6,828 bases of DNA from Syntrophales bacterium (GTDB lineage Bacteria; Desulfobacterota; Syntrophia; Syntrophales; UBA8958): the NCBI GenBank assembly GCA_023231165.1, contig JALNVY010000133.1, positions 1 to 6,828 of the forward strand, given 5' to 3'. Shown here piece after piece: positions 5,873 to 6,828 of the stretch (position 1 is its first letter; every line of letters begins with the position of its first letter). Under the pieces are notes generated by a model. The model saw only the letters and a list, made by a program, of their open reading frames with translations, was not told the origin of the DNA and made no database searches. The position numbers and the translations under genes were made by a program.

Positions 5873-6828
5873 ATGAACTGCCATAAGCTTATTGTCACTC
5901 TGATCATACTTATCACGATCATCACCTGCGGAGGGATGGCGGGCGTCAGCCTCGCCGCCGAAAACAGGGGTCAAGGGACGCCGGCGGATGCCCTGCCCAA
6001 GGATTTGAAGAACGTCAGCGTCAAGGACTACTTCCTGCCGGGAAAGACCAAAGAGGCCGGGGTGGTCCAGACGGCCATGGGCCATGTGGTCGTGGCCCGC
6101 GGTAATCTCAGCCAGGCCTATTTTGCGATAAACGGCGACAAACTCTACGAGCAGGACATCGTCTTTACGTTGAAAGCCTCCAAATGCCGCATCAAGCTCC
6201 TTAACAACGACGTCATCACCCTCGGGGCTAATACCCGTATAACTGTCAAGGAGGTGTCGGGAGACAAAAACGCATCAGAGAAGAAAACCAACCTGTCTAT
6301 GGCCCGGGGTCAGGCCATGTTCTACGCCATCCGCACCCTCAGCCAAAAGGGCGCAGCCATGACCGTGGAAAGCCCGACTTCCGTTGCCGGCGTCCGGGGG
6401 ACGAAATTCGGCATGGAGGTCACCATAGAAGGCGAAAAGACCATCGGAGCGCTTCCCCTCCTTCTTGCCGACGCCTCTGACGATTGGGGACGCCACCTCA
6501 TTTTGGCCCAGGCGAACCCGCCGCCGCCAAGTATCACGACGACAGTCCACGGCTTTGACGGCACGGTGACTGTCACCTCAACCGTTGACGGCAGGACGCA
6601 GAGCGTAGGGGCGGGACAGACTGTATCGGCCTCTCCCCAGGGGATTGGAGCCGTCATGCCGACTCCTCCCCAGATCTCCCAGCGCTTCCAGTCCGCAACA
6701 AACGTACCGCCACCGGGTGGCGGTGGCGGCGACAGCCAAAGCAGCGGCAGTAGCTCAGGTACGGGGAGCGGCAACGCCCCGAGTGCGACGGCAACCATTG
6801 GCGGCACGGGGACTCCGACGACCAATAC
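5873..6828 (+). CDS. Secreted FecR-domain protein with Gly/Ser/Thr-rich C-terminal tract (partial)
   Basis: The frame is open from ATG 5873 to the right edge (318 complete codons). Residues 1 to about 29 form a signal peptide (core LIVTLIILITII, cut near SLA/AEN). The Cys at 19 lacks a proper lipobox. Residues about 65-185 form a FecR-type domain: VVVARGN (72-78), a YEQD segment (92-95), IKLLNNDVITLGANTRITV (107-125) and the hallmark ESPTSVAGVRGTKFGMEV (166-183). A second beta-rich part continues to about 261 (VGAGQTVSASPQG). A Pro/Gly/Ser/Thr-rich tract begins near 279 (VPPPGGGGGD, then SSGSSSGTGSGN) and continues off the window. Unlike classic FecR regulators it has no N-terminal cytoplasmic anti-sigma domain or transmembrane anchor, so an iron-signalling role is unlikely. 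Similar exported proteins are thought to be periplasmic or surface scaffolds. It follows the TPR-barrel gene in one unit and may be its partner or cargo (inference). Confidence 0.87.
   Translation, partial: MNCHKLIVTLIILITIITCGGMAGVSLAAENRGQGTPADALPKDLKNVSVKDYFLPGKTKEAGVVQTAMGHVVVARGNLSQAYFAINGDKLYEQDIVFTLKASKCRIKLLNNDVITLGANTRITVKEVSGDKNASEKKTNLSMARGQAMFYAIRTLSQKGAAMTVESPTSVAGVRGTKFGMEVTIEGEKTIGALPLLLADASDDWGRHLILAQANPPPPSITTTVHGFDGTVTVTSTVDGRTQSVGAGQTVSASPQGIGAVMPTPPQISQRFQSATNVPPPGGGGGDSQSSGSSSGTGSGNAPSATATIGGTGTPTTN
6706..6724 (+). repeat. Perfect GC-rich hairpin inside the FecR-domain gene
   Basis: ACCGCCAC (6706-6713) and GTGGCGGT (6717-6724) are perfect inverted copies around a CGG loop. 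It lies at the Pro-to-Gly junction of the linker (residues 278-284) and has no following T-run, so it is not an intrinsic terminator. It may slow translation at a domain border or be only a consequence of adjacent Pro (CCN) and Gly (GGN) codons. Confidence 0.55.

Noticed and set aside
5873..5960. Lipoprotein signal on the FecR-domain protein
   Set aside because: Cys19 is preceded by Ile-Ile-Thr, which does not fit the lipobox because position -1 should be Gly, Ala or Ser. A Sec type I cleavage near SLA/AEN fits better.
6706..6724. Intrinsic terminator
   Set aside because: The hairpin is perfect but has no T-run after it, and it lies inside an open coding frame that continues to the window edge.
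6322..6825. 167-codon minus-strand ORF
   Set aside because: It is antisense to the FecR-domain gene. Its Pro- and Val-rich sequence is the complement of the Gly and Thr codons on the plus strand.

Overview
The window reads as a Gram-negative bacterial chromosome of moderately high GC. It carries a secreted FecR-domain protein, an outer-membrane beta-barrel ending in Phe, consensus sigma70-type promoters, and polyprenyl-phosphate-type glycosylation genes. This gene mix is common in Desulfobacterota (former Deltaproteobacteria) and related anaerobes, but the taxon is an inference and cannot be fixed from this sequence. Gene density is high, and I see no tRNA, rRNA, insertion sequence or CRISPR array.

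Left half (1-4154, minus strand): a tightly packed four-gene unit. In transcription order it encodes a DPM1-like family 2 glycosyltransferase (3393-4154), a class I SAM-dependent methyltransferase (2678-3388), a GT4/GT-B glycosyltransferase (1576-2676), and a large multi-spanning GT-C protein with C-terminal TPRs of the bacterial TMTC-like type (1557 to beyond the left edge). Gaps are 4, 1 and 18 nt. The GT-C gene is open at the left edge, so only its first 519 codons are seen.

Middle (4155-4405): a 251-bp divergent intergenic region with two back-to-back promoters. The one for the glycosylation unit is a perfect TTGACA-17-TATAAT placed about ten bases before the start codon. The one for the rightward unit has a perfect -35. 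The two -35 boxes form an 8-bp inverted repeat about three helical turns apart. The rightward transcript has a roughly 145-nt leader with a possible 5' stem-loop.

Right half (4406-6828, plus strand): a two-gene unit. The first encodes an exported TPR protein with a C-terminal beta-barrel resembling surface lipoprotein assembly modifiers (SLAM/DUF560). The second, 18 nt downstream with a strong ribosome binding site, encodes a secreted FecR-domain protein whose C-terminal part enters a Gly/Ser/Thr/Pro-rich tract and runs off the window.

Working model (inference): the GT2 enzyme makes a polyprenyl-phosphate sugar on the cytoplasmic face, the GT-C/TPR enzyme uses such a donor in the periplasm, and the GT4 and methyltransferase build or modify the glycan. 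The divergent TPR-barrel and FecR-domain proteins are an envelope or surface pair that could be handled by, or be the target of, this glycosylation machinery.
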